Translations under genes and position numbers: made by a program
Shown here: positions 57,691-64,000 of the stretch, in pieces
How positions within the stretch are numbered: the stretch's first letter is position 1
Layout of the letters: the number at the start of each line of letters is the position of its first letter
Assembly: GCF_021109255.1 (NCBI RefSeq)
Contig: NZ_JAJODG010000004.1
Length of the DNA stretch: 64,000 bases
Direction: 5' to 3' (one strand)
Origin: Merdimmobilis hominis
Lineage (GTDB): Bacteria > Bacillota > Clostridia > Oscillospirales > Ruminococcaceae
The notes under the pieces: model-generated
Told to the model about the DNA's origin: nothing
What the model saw: only the letters and a program-made list of their open reading frames with translations
Databases searched by the model: none

Positions 57691-58566
57691 ATGTTGTACC
57701 CCTACCGCCTTGCTCTGGAAAAGACCTTCCCACTTTCGCCGTCCCTTGTGGAGGCCTCCCCCACCGACCGGTTGCTCCGGCTGGTCTGCAGTGTCAGTGA
57801 TTTGTTCTCCACCCAGCCCTTCCCCTTGTACAAGGACGGGCGGCCCACCCTCCTGCTGCTCTACCGGGATGTGGCCTATTCTTGGAAGGACTTGGCGGAT
57901 TCCTTCGGCGACACCATTGCCGCGGTTTCCGACCACTGGCCGCTGTCCCTCTACGGGACAACCGGCGACCGGGAGACTGGCCAACTGACCATCCGGCGGG
58001 AGGGGGGCCGGGGGATCATCCGCCTTCATTCGGTGTCTGGCCGGCCCTTTGATTCCATGGAGGGGCTCTGCCTACAGCTGGAAACAGAATCCGCTGATAC
58101 CGCAAGTTCCCTTGCCCAGGTGTGCTCCCAACTTTCCCCCCAGGCGCCGCTGGCCGCCCTCTCCCGGAAGCTGGAACCTTTCCTCACAGGATGTTCCCTT
58201 CTTCCCACCACAGGGAGCGCCTTCTGCTATCTGGCCTGGTCGGAGGCGGAGAAGCCGGCTCTTCTGGGCCTGCTTTCCGCCGCCCAGAAGGAACAGCTTT
58301 GGCAAACGTTTTTAGCCGACGGGGTGCAGCCGTTGGAATTTGACTGGCTGTGGGACGCCTACTGCTCCGGTGAGGCCCCACACCTCCTGGAGTGGGAGAT
58401 GGCCCTGCGGGTTGTGCTGGAGGAGCTGGGCTTTTCCATCCAGCGGCAAGAGGGTTTTTTCCAGGTGACGGATGCCCAAGGACAGATTCTCCGGTTCGAC
58501 CTGGTCAAGGGCGGCCCGGCGGAAAAAATTTTCTTAAAACTTCTATTTCCCCTGGACTGGAAATAA
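57691..58566 (+). CDS. Unknown protein co-transcribed with kdpC
   Basis: 291 residues, starting 2 bases after the kdpC stop, with GGAGGGG overlapping the kdpC end. Soluble alpha/beta protein without membrane helices (LLLLYRDVAYSWKDLADSFG, SLYGTTGDRETGQLTIRREG, LPTTGSAFCYLAWSEAEKPA). No catalytic motif or known family recognised. Where kdpD or kdpE would be expected there is this gene. It might regulate or stabilise the pump; that is only positional inference. Confidence 0.6.
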   Translation: MLYPYRLALEKTFPLSPSLVEASPTDRLLRLVCSVSDLFSTQPFPLYKDGRPTLLLLYRDVAYSWKDLADSFGDTIAAVSDHWPLSLYGTTGDRETGQLTIRREGGRGIIRLHSVSGRPFDSMEGLCLQLETESADTASSLAQVCSQLSPQAPLAALSRKLEPFLTGCSLLPTTGSAFCYLAWSEAEKPALLGLLSAAQKEQLWQTFLADGVQPLEFDWLWDAYCSGEAPHLLEWEMALRVVLEELGFSIQRQEGFFQVTDAQGQILRFDLVKGGPAEKIFLKLLFPLDWK

Positions 58567-58606
58567 GCTGATCTCACACTCACTTCCCATTTTATCCTGT
58601 CTTTTT

Positions 58607-58638
58607 CCCGGGCTCGTACCAAGCCCGGGCTCTTTTTT
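58607..58638 (+). terminator. Terminator of the kdp operon
   Basis: CCCGGGCT (58607-58614) pairs with AGCCCGGG (58622-58629), then CTCTTTTTT. Confidence 0.8.
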
Positions 58639-58660
58639 GCCCCTTCTTCTTTTTTGTATA

Positions 58661-58704
58661 AAAACAAGCGTGTACGCTGGCATACCAGCGTACACGCTTG
58701 TTTT
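58661..58704. terminator. Second, bidirectional terminator
   Basis: A 20-bp perfect stem (58661-58680 with 58685-58704), loop CATA, A-run and T-run at either end; serves the convergent lipoprotein gene. Confidence 0.92.
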
Positions 58705-58720
58705 ATCATCCCGAACCCCT

Positions 58721-59287
58721 TTACTCCACCCGCTGTAGGGCCGCCGAACCAGGGTAAGGTTCCTCCAGCGGCAGCTCGATCCCCCATTCCAGCCAAGAGA
58801 GCGGCTCATTCCCCCCAACTGCAAAGTAAACATCCAGGTTGGCTGGGTCCCCCAGCTGGGGATTGATGGTGTTCCATTGGACGGTCCGCTGGATGCTGTC
58901 CAGGATGTGGAAAGCCAAATCCTGGGGACCATCCACGGCGTATTCTTCCTTCTGCGGGTCTGGAAGCCCAGTGAACAGGGCGCTCTCCTTGGAAAACAGC
59001 ACGCTCATCCCGCCTTTGCCACTGGTCACCGGCTCCGCCAAGGCCAGATTCCACCCCGTCTCTTCGGCGATGGCGGCGATGAGTGCATCTGGGGTAGGTT
59101 CCCCCTCAAAGGTGTGGGGGACTTGCTGGAAATCTTCCCCCCTGCCGATGTACAGCGTCCGGATCACCCCTTCCGCGGAAGGCGCGGCCCCGGATACCTG
59201 GGAGGGGGGAGAATTCTCACCCCGGCGCGAACAGCCTCCCAGCACCAAAATCCCCGCCGCCAGCAAAGTGAGCCAAAACCGTTTCAT
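58721..59287 (-). CDS. Lipoprotein, possibly GerMN-like
   Basis: 188 residues. Lipobox LGGC with Cys19. The mature part (VIRTLYIGRGEDFQQVPHTF, TPDALIAAIAEETGWNLALA, GLPDPQKEEYAVDGPQDLAF, LDVYFAVGGNEPL) has a strand-helix pattern resembling GerMN domains of spore germination and cell-wall lipoproteins, but the match is weak. Single gene. Confidence 0.65.
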   Translation of the reverse strand: MKRFWLTLLAAGILVLGGCSRRGENSPPSQVSGAAPSAEGVIRTLYIGRGEDFQQVPHTFEGEPTPDALIAAIAEETGWNLALAEPVTSGKGGMSVLFSKESALFTGLPDPQKEEYAVDGPQDLAFHILDSIQRTVQWNTINPQLGDPANLDVYFAVGGNEPLSWLEWGIELPLEEPYPGSAALQRVE

Positions 59288-59424
59288 ATGGATACCCCTC
59301 CTTTTGGGGATAGGGTAGCAACAAAACGATCCCCTGTCAACGGGTAATCTGCCGGATATTCCCGGGGAAGGGAGGCAATTCCGACAGAAATTGGCGGGCA
59401 GCCCACCAAAATAGGCTTCACCCC

Positions 59425-59455
59425 TTGACTTGGAGCCTACTCCAAGATATAGAAT
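59425..59455 (+). promoter_or_regulatory. MerR-type promoter/operator of the aldo-keto reductase gene
   Basis: TTGACT (59425-59430), a 19-base spacer, TAGAAT (59450-59455). The long spacer contains the palindrome CTTGGAG-CCTA-CTCCAAG (59429-59446), the textbook arrangement for MerR-family activators that untwist the DNA. Confidence 0.85.
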
Positions 59456-59485
59456 AGAGACAATAGGAATAAGGAGGGCATTTTT

Positions 59486-60634
59486 ATGAACTATCGGGAA
59501 CTTGGCCGCACCGGCTTACAGGTGAGTGAAATCGGCATTGGCTGCGAAGGGTTTATCGAGGAGGGCGGGGCCCTCACCAAAGATTTGATCGACCTCTGTG
59601 AAGAGGCCGGCATTAACTACATAGACCTATACACCTCCAACCCAGAGGCCCGCAGCACCCTGGGCCAGGCCCTGGCCGGCCGACGGGAGAAATTTATCTT
59701 GCAAGGGCATCTGTGCACCATTTGGCAGAACGGCCAGTACAAGCGGACCCGCCGCATAGAAGAAGTAAAAGCCGGATTTTCCGACATGCTGGAACGGCTG
59801 GGCACCGACTATATTGATGTGGGGATGATCCACTATGTGGATACCCTGGAAGATTGGAACGAGGTGGCAAACGGCCCAGTCATGGCCTACGCGAAGGAGC
59901 TGAAAGCCGCTGGGGCCATCGGCTGCATCGGCATGAGCAGCCACAACCCCATTGCCGCCTTAGAGGCGGTGAACAGCGGCCTCATCGATGTGCTGATGTT
60001 CAGTGTCAACCCCTGCTATGACCTGCAGCCCGGCACAAGGGAACTCACCGAACTGTACAGCAACGACAACTACACCTCCCCTATGGTCAATTTTGACCCC
60101 TCCCGGGTGGCCCTCTATGAGACCTGCCAGCGGCTGGGGGTAGGCATTACCGTGATGAAAGCCTTTGGCGGCGGGGATCTGCTCAGCGAGACCCTATCCC
60201 CGGCGGGCAAGGCCCTGACCCCCATACAGTGCCTTCACTACGCTTTGACCCGTCCTGGCGTGGCCACCGTGCTGGCCGGCGCCCGCTCGGTAGAGGAGCT
60301 GCGGGGAAGCATCGCCTATGAGTCCGCTTCGGAGGAGGAAAAGGATTACGCCGCTACCTTCTCCACCTTCCCCAACATCAGCTGGGAAGGCCACTGCATG
60401 TACTGCGGCCACTGTGCGCCCTGCCCCCGCAGCATCGATGTGGCCATGGTGAATAAATTCCTCAACCTGGCTAAAGCCCAAGGGACTGTTCCCGAAACGG
60501 TGCGGGAGCATTATGAGGTTCTTGCCCACCACGCCGGGGAATGTATCGCCTGTGGCGCCTGTGAAAAGCGTTGTCCTTTCGGTGTGCCGGTGATTCAATC
60601 CATGCAGGAGGCCAAAGTGCTGTTCGGCAAATAA
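59486..60634 (+). CDS. Aldo-keto reductase with C-terminal ferredoxin domain
   Basis: 382 residues, ATG after AAGGAGGG. AKR barrel: NYRELGRTGLQVSEIGIGCE, the catalytic Asp/Tyr-like stretch NYIDLYTSNPEA (Tyr is not at the usual place), GTDYIDVGMIHYVDTLEDWN. C-terminal [4Fe-4S] region with CMYCGHCAPCPRSID and CIACGACEKRCPFGV. Such fusions couple carbonyl reduction to ferredoxin-type electron flow in anaerobes. Expression is probably induced through the adjacent MerR regulator. Confidence 0.9.
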   Translation: MNYRELGRTGLQVSEIGIGCEGFIEEGGALTKDLIDLCEEAGINYIDLYTSNPEARSTLGQALAGRREKFILQGHLCTIWQNGQYKRTRRIEEVKAGFSDMLERLGTDYIDVGMIHYVDTLEDWNEVANGPVMAYAKELKAAGAIGCIGMSSHNPIAALEAVNSGLIDVLMFSVNPCYDLQPGTRELTELYSNDNYTSPMVNFDPSRVALYETCQRLGVGITVMKAFGGGDLLSETLSPAGKALTPIQCLHYALTRPGVATVLAGARSVEELRGSIAYESASEEEKDYAATFSTFPNISWEGHCMYCGHCAPCPRSIDVAMVNKFLNLAKAQGTVPETVREHYEVLAHHAGECIACGACEKRCPFGVPVIQSMQEAKVLFGK

Positions 60635-60749
60635 CCACCTGACTGTGGCAAAATAAAAAGTTCCGTGGAATCGGAGTGCTCGTTTGGCAAAAAGCAACGG
60701 GCCCTAAAAGAGTTGGGCCGGTAACAAAACGGAGAAGGGAGAAGGATTT

Positions 60750-61136
60750 ATGACCATAGCCGAAGTGAGTAGACAATATGACATCTCCGCCGACACCCTG
60801 CGGTACTATGAGCGGGTGGGGCTTATCCCCAGTGTGACCCGCAACAAGTCCGGCTTCCGGGATTATTCGGAGGAGGACTGCAACTGGGTGTCCTTCATCA
60901 AATGTATGCGCCGTGCCGGGGTCCAGGTGGAAGCGCTGATCGAATATGTCTCCCTATACCAACGGGGGAATGGTACCCAGGAGGCCCGCAAACAGCTTCT
61001 CATAGAACAGCGGGATCTTTTGAAGGCCAAAACCGAGGAGATGCTTGCCACCTTGCAGCTTTTGGAAAACAAGATCGAGCGCTACGATCAGTGGAACCCC
61101 CACTGGGAGAACACCATGGCCCAGTTTAAAGGGTAA
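60750..61136 (+). CDS. MerR family regulator
   Basis: 128 residues, ATG after GGAGAAGG. Winged HTH MTIAEVSRQYDISADTLRYY and ERVGLIPSVTRNKSGFRDYS, then a coiled coil (LLIEQRDLLKAKTEEMLATL). No Cys for metal binding, as in the AKR-linked MerR proteins that respond to organic stress. It most likely recognises the 19-bp-spacer promoter at 59425-59455. Confidence 0.92.
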   Translation: MTIAEVSRQYDISADTLRYYERVGLIPSVTRNKSGFRDYSEEDCNWVSFIKCMRRAGVQVEALIEYVSLYQRGNGTQEARKQLLIEQRDLLKAKTEEMLATLQLLENKIERYDQWNPHWENTMAQFKG

Positions 61137-61140
61137 AACT

Positions 61141-61190
61141 CATCGAAATAAAACCGCGGAGGGTATACCCTCCGCGGTTTTATTTCGATG
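61141..61190. terminator. 50-bp perfect palindrome, bidirectional terminator
   Basis: The 25 bases 61141-61165 are the exact reverse complement of 61166-61190, with AAATAAAA/TTTTATTT tracts flanking a GC-rich core. It terminates merR and overlaps the last codons of the convergent gene. Confidence 0.88.
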
Positions 61191-62160
61191 AGCGGCAGGA
61201 GCCAGGGCGCTTTCGCAGCTGCCGCCGGTAGGGGATCCCCTGCTCCGGCTGGGTGACCGGCTCCAGCATCCCGGCGCGGATCATCCCCTCAATGCGGGTG
61301 GCGATCCATCCGTCCCCTATGCCCAGCTGGTACTTTCCCAGAACCCGCCCAATAACCTCCGCCTCCCGGAACACCTCCGGTTCCGCTTCGATCTCCCGGA
61401 AGATAAAGCTGTCGTACACATCCTCCGGCAAACTGACCAGCTGGCCGTTGAGCATCCCCCGCAAAGGCCCGTTCTCCTTTTGCAGCTCCCGCCACCGGGC
61501 GGCACAGCCCTGGATAAAGGCTGAAGGGGCCGTTTGGGCTAGAGATTGATACCCACTCCATTCCTCGGGCCTTACCTGGCCCCATCCGCTTTTCCGGACT
61601 ACCACCCCATCCTCCCGCTGTACCCAGGGGGGAAGCCGGATCAAGGCCACCGGCCCGCAGCCCCTCCCCCATTGGGCCAGCTGGCTTAAAAACCAGTGCA
61701 TCCCGCAGACTTCATCGGGCTGGCTGCTGTACCAAATGCGGACAGCTTCCCCCTGGGAAGCCCGCCTCTTTGCCGCTTCCAACCCTTCATTGGCCCGCCG
61801 CAGCTGCGCCTCCACCTCCTTGCGGCAATCTTTTGGAGCAGCGGCACTGTACAGTTCTTCCATCGCCTGCTGGCGGCGGGGACCGGGTATCTCTTCTGTA
61901 ATATCCCCCACGCTCAGGGCAAGATCAAAGCAGAAAATGTCCTGCGGCGTCCCCCCGAGAGGAGCACCCTTTTCCCAAGTCTGGCGCTCCCGTTCCTCTG
62001 CCTGCTTTCTCGCCTTCTCCAACTCCTCAGGGGAAGGCGTTTCCCCATCTCGATACAGAACCCCAATCCCCACAGTGGTTCCAGGGCGCTTCCCTCTTCC
62101 ATAGTTTTGGGCGGCCCGCAGGCTGCCCTGGGCACTGCTGCCAAAAACGATCTCTAACAC
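61180..62160 (-). CDS. DUF1835/DUF3658-like protein
   Basis: 326 residues from GTG 62160 with AAGGGGGA upstream (ATG 62184 has no ribosome site). The start (VLEIVFGSSAQGSLRAAQNY) and WFLSQLAQWGRGCGPVALIR with the C-terminal IIRVLGKYQ-like helical part fit DUF1835 plus DUF3658 proteins, which have no known reaction. A long charged helix lies at residues 55-140. Stop codon inside the palindromic terminator. Confidence 0.72.
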   Translation of the reverse strand: MLEIVFGSSAQGSLRAAQNYGRGKRPGTTVGIGVLYRDGETPSPEELEKARKQAEERERQTWEKGAPLGGTPQDIFCFDLALSVGDITEEIPGPRRQQAMEELYSAAAPKDCRKEVEAQLRRANEGLEAAKRRASQGEAVRIWYSSQPDEVCGMHWFLSQLAQWGRGCGPVALIRLPPWVQREDGVVVRKSGWGQVRPEEWSGYQSLAQTAPSAFIQGCAARWRELQKENGPLRGMLNGQLVSLPEDVYDSFIFREIEAEPEVFREAEVIGRVLGKYQLGIGDGWIATRIEGMIRAGMLEPVTQPEQGIPYRRQLRKRPGSCRSSK

Positions 62161-62292
62161 GATGCTTCCCCCTTCGGTTTCCATTGATTTTCGTATCCCA
62201 TAAAATCTGCACAAGACTTAAGAATGGCGGTGAGGTTTTGTCTGTAGTTATTGTACCACACCTTCCTGCCGGAAGGATAGGCGATGAAAGAG

Positions 62293-62329
62293 TGCCGCCC
62301 GCCGCATCTGCGGCGGGCGGCATTTTTTT
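62293..62329. terminator. GC-rich hairpin terminator
   Basis: TGCCGCCCGCCGCA/TGCGGCGGGCGGCA stem with a T run on the + side; downstream of larC on the minus strand the T content is low. Confidence 0.55.
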
Positions 62330-63608
62330 ATTTTACCAATTGGCTTGCCTGAGCAAAGGTCATCCCTTTTTCCCGGGCAATTTTAGCCACGTCCTCATAC
62401 TCCGGTTTGGACTTTTCCACCCCGTCGCCGTGAGCATGCTTCACCCGCACCGGGCCATAGGCAGTCTCTTCCACCGTCTCCTCCCGCTCCAGGGTATAGC
62501 GGCGGCAGGTGTGCTCCCGGACGCCCAAAGTGGTGGTGTGGCGAAGCATCAGCTTGGCAAACTTCTCCCCGTCCTCCTGGCGGCACAGGCAGGTGAGCAT
62601 CACCCCAGGCCGGGATTTCTTCATCCCAATGGGAGTGGTGAACACATCCAGCACCCCGGCCTCCAGCAGGATTTCCTGGGCAAAGCCGATGGCCTCCGGG
62701 GTCATGTCGTCCAGGTTGCAGGAGAGCTCCGCAACCTCCCCCACCTGGCCGGAGGTGTGCCCCAGATGGGCGCGGACACAGTTGGCGGCTTCAAACTCCT
62801 TGGTCCCCATGCCATAACCGGTGGCTTCGATCTCCATCACCGGCATGGCGCCGAAGGAATCGGCAAAGTATTTGAGCAGCGCCGCGCCGGTGGGGGTGCA
62901 CAGCTCGCCTTGGATGCTGCCGCCGTAGATGGGCACCTCCCGCAGGATATAGGCAGTGGCAGGGGCGGGCACTGGCAGGACGCCGTGGGCGCACTGAACC
63001 TGGCCGCAGCCCACATGGATGGGGGATGCCACCACACGGTCGGGGGCGATCTTCTCCATCAGAAGGCAGACGCCCACCACATCCGCCACGGCATCCAAGG
63101 TGCCCACCTCGTGGAAGTGAATTTCCTCCACAGGCATGCCGTGGGCGTGACCTTCCGCTTCGGCGATCAGGGTATACACCCCCACCGCATCCGCCTTTAC
63201 CTTGTCGCTTACCGGCAGATGACTGATCCAGTGGCGGATATCCCCCAAAGCAGAATGGGAATGGCTATGGGAGTGATCATGGTCATGAGAATGGCCGTGA
63301 TCGTGGGGGTGCTCGTGGTCGTGGTCGTGGGGATGCTCATGGTCGTGGGGGTGCTCATGGACATGGGGATGCTCATGAGCAAGGGGAACGTCTACGCTCT
63401 CCTCCTCCGTCCCGTGAACAGTGACCGAAACATGGGAACCGGTGACCCCGCAGCGGACCGCGGGCTCCAGCGCCACATGCACCCCGGGAAGGCCCAGGGC
63501 ATTCATCTCCTCCACAAAGGCCTCCCGGTCGGGGATCAGCTCCAGCAGCGCCGCCATCAGCATATCGCCAGCCGCGCCCATGTTGCATTCCAGATACAAA
63601 GTTTTCAT
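62328..63608 (-). CDS. larC: LarC, nickel insertion protein for the nickel-pincer cofactor
   Basis: 426 residues. TLYLECNMGAAGDMLMAALL at the start, HFHEVGTLDAVADVVGV, GELCTPTGAALLKYFADSFG, CNLDDMTPEAIGFAQEILLE and VMLTCLCRQ are LarC motifs. Residues 78-118 are a His/Asp/Glu/Pro run (HEHPHDHDHEHPHDHGHSHD type) likely to store Ni2+. LarC inserts nickel into the pyridinium-derived pincer cofactor of lactate racemase. In Lactiplantibacillus larC is made from two frames by a programmed frameshift; here one unbroken frame covers both halves. Overlaps larB by 4 bases. Confidence 0.93.
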   Translation of the reverse strand: MKTLYLECNMGAAGDMLMAALLELIPDREAFVEEMNALGLPGVHVALEPAVRCGVTGSHVSVTVHGTEEESVDVPLAHEHPHVHEHPHDHEHPHDHDHEHPHDHGHSHDHDHSHSHSHSALGDIRHWISHLPVSDKVKADAVGVYTLIAEAEGHAHGMPVEEIHFHEVGTLDAVADVVGVCLLMEKIAPDRVVASPIHVGCGQVQCAHGVLPVPAPATAYILREVPIYGGSIQGELCTPTGAALLKYFADSFGAMPVMEIEATGYGMGTKEFEAANCVRAHLGHTSGQVGEVAELSCNLDDMTPEAIGFAQEILLEAGVLDVFTTPIGMKKSRPGVMLTCLCRQEDGEKFAKLMLRHTTTLGVREHTCRRYTLEREETVEETAYGPVRVKHAHGDGVEKSKPEYEDVAKIAREKGMTFAQASQLVK

Positions 63609-64000
63609 CGTTTTCCCTCCATATGATTGATCATACTGGCCAGATACCCAGCCCCAAATCCGTTGTCAATGTTGACCACGCTCACCCCGCTGGCGCAGGA
63701 GTTGAGCATGGAAAGCAGGGCCGACAGCCCCTGGAAGGAAGCCCCGTACCCCACACTGGTGGGCACGCCGATCACCGGGCAATCCACCAGGCCGCCGATG
63801 ACGCTGCAAAGGGCGCCTTCCATCCCCGCGATGGCGATGACAACCTGGGCGCTCATCAGGTCCTCCAGGTGGGAGAGAAGCCGGTGCAGCCCCGCTACCC
63901 CCACATCGTAAAGGCGGACCACCTGGTTGCCCAAAGCCTCGGCGGTGAGGGCAGCCTCCTCCGCCACCGGCATGTCGCTGGTACCCCCGGTGGCCACCAC
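63605..64000 (-). CDS. larB: LarB, nickel-pincer cofactor biosynthesis carboxylase (partial)
   Basis: The C-terminal 131 residues of a PurE-like LarB; the gene continues beyond the window. VATGGTSDMPVAEEAALTAE, GMEGALCSVIGGLVDCPVIG, VPTSVGYGASFQGLSALLSM and NIDNGFGAGYLASMI are diagnostic. LarB carboxylates nicotinic acid adenine dinucleotide, the first step of the cofactor. ATGA overlap with larC. Confidence 0.93.
   Translation of the reverse strand: MVATGGTSDMPVAEEAALTAEALGNQVVRLYDVGVAGLHRLLSHLEDLMSAQVVIAIAGMEGALCSVIGGLVDCPVIGVPTSVGYGASFQGLSALLSMLNSCASGVSVVNIDNGFGAGYLASMINHMEGKR

Noticed and set aside
63240..63385. Short repeated GTGGTCGTGG-like units, CRISPR-like at first glance
   Set aside because: They are His/Asp codon repeats of larC with no unique spacers.
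62184..63626. Long + strand frame opposite larC
   Set aside because: Mirror of a GC-rich coding region, no ribosome site or family; larC is certain.

Overview
The window looks like chromosome from a GC-rich, anaerobic, Gram-positive gut-type Clostridia (Oscillospiraceae/Ruminococcaceae-like). The evidence is strong AGGAGG ribosome sites, TTGACA/TATAAT promoters, many [4Fe-4S] proteins, no respiratory genes, and a Bacillota-type darA-holB-ricT-trmN6-rsmI cluster. This is inference from gene content; no marker gene fixes the genus.

Layout. 0.3-6.4 kb: tRNA-Arg(CCG); a radical SAM protein with its TIGR03915-type partner; a VTC-type polymerase / DUF4956 / beta-helix lipoprotein operon. 6.4-13.2 kb: a frameshifted VOC gene, yjdF under a probable yjdF riboswitch, a NUDIX hydrolase, three low-complexity genes of unknown function, a phosphoesterase, a monofunctional birA, and mgtE behind a long structured leader with a 28-codon reading frame. 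13.2-21.8 kb: an 8.6-kb integrative mobilizable element with a serine recombinase, a MOBQ-type relaxase and oriT, and an AT-richer restriction-modification cargo. Its two ends can be read to the base: the rejoined target is a 32-bp perfect palindrome that looks like the mgtE terminator, and the rejoined ends form a roughly 52-bp imperfect palindrome typical of attP.

21.8-33.8 kb: zinc-ribbon protein, GT2 and GT8 glycosyltransferases, WYL, HxlR and MarR regulators, TraX-like membrane protein, flavodoxins, a MarR-linked ftsH operon, two TrkA-type K+ channel subunits, and a pyruvate-kinase C-domain protein with a structured leader. 34-44 kb: small-protein genes, two acetyltransferases, a Pit phosphate transporter, the rsmI-trmN6-ferredoxin-ricT-holB-darA housekeeping cluster, a FemX-like transferase and a QueG-like protein. 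44-52 kb: DUF134 regulator plus Mrp ATPase, a regulator with two GntR-type helix-turn-helix domains, and an HPt / REC-HD-GYP-GGDEF signalling pair whose second gene is split by one base. 52-59 kb: kdpFABC with an extra small membrane ORF between kdpB and kdpC and an unknown 291-residue gene after kdpC; no kdpDE is seen. 59-64 kb: an aldo-keto reductase with a MerR-type promoter and an adjacent merR, a DUF1835/3658-like protein, and larC-larB for the nickel-pincer cofactor.

The most interesting items are the element with its reconstructed att sites, oriT and ATC relaxase start; the mgtE leader; the interleaved pairings ahead of the pyruvate-kinase-like gene; the extra ORFs in the kdp operon; the TTT-TAA-C split in the GGDEF gene; and several unannotated small genes (28, 31, 40, 56 and 59 codons).
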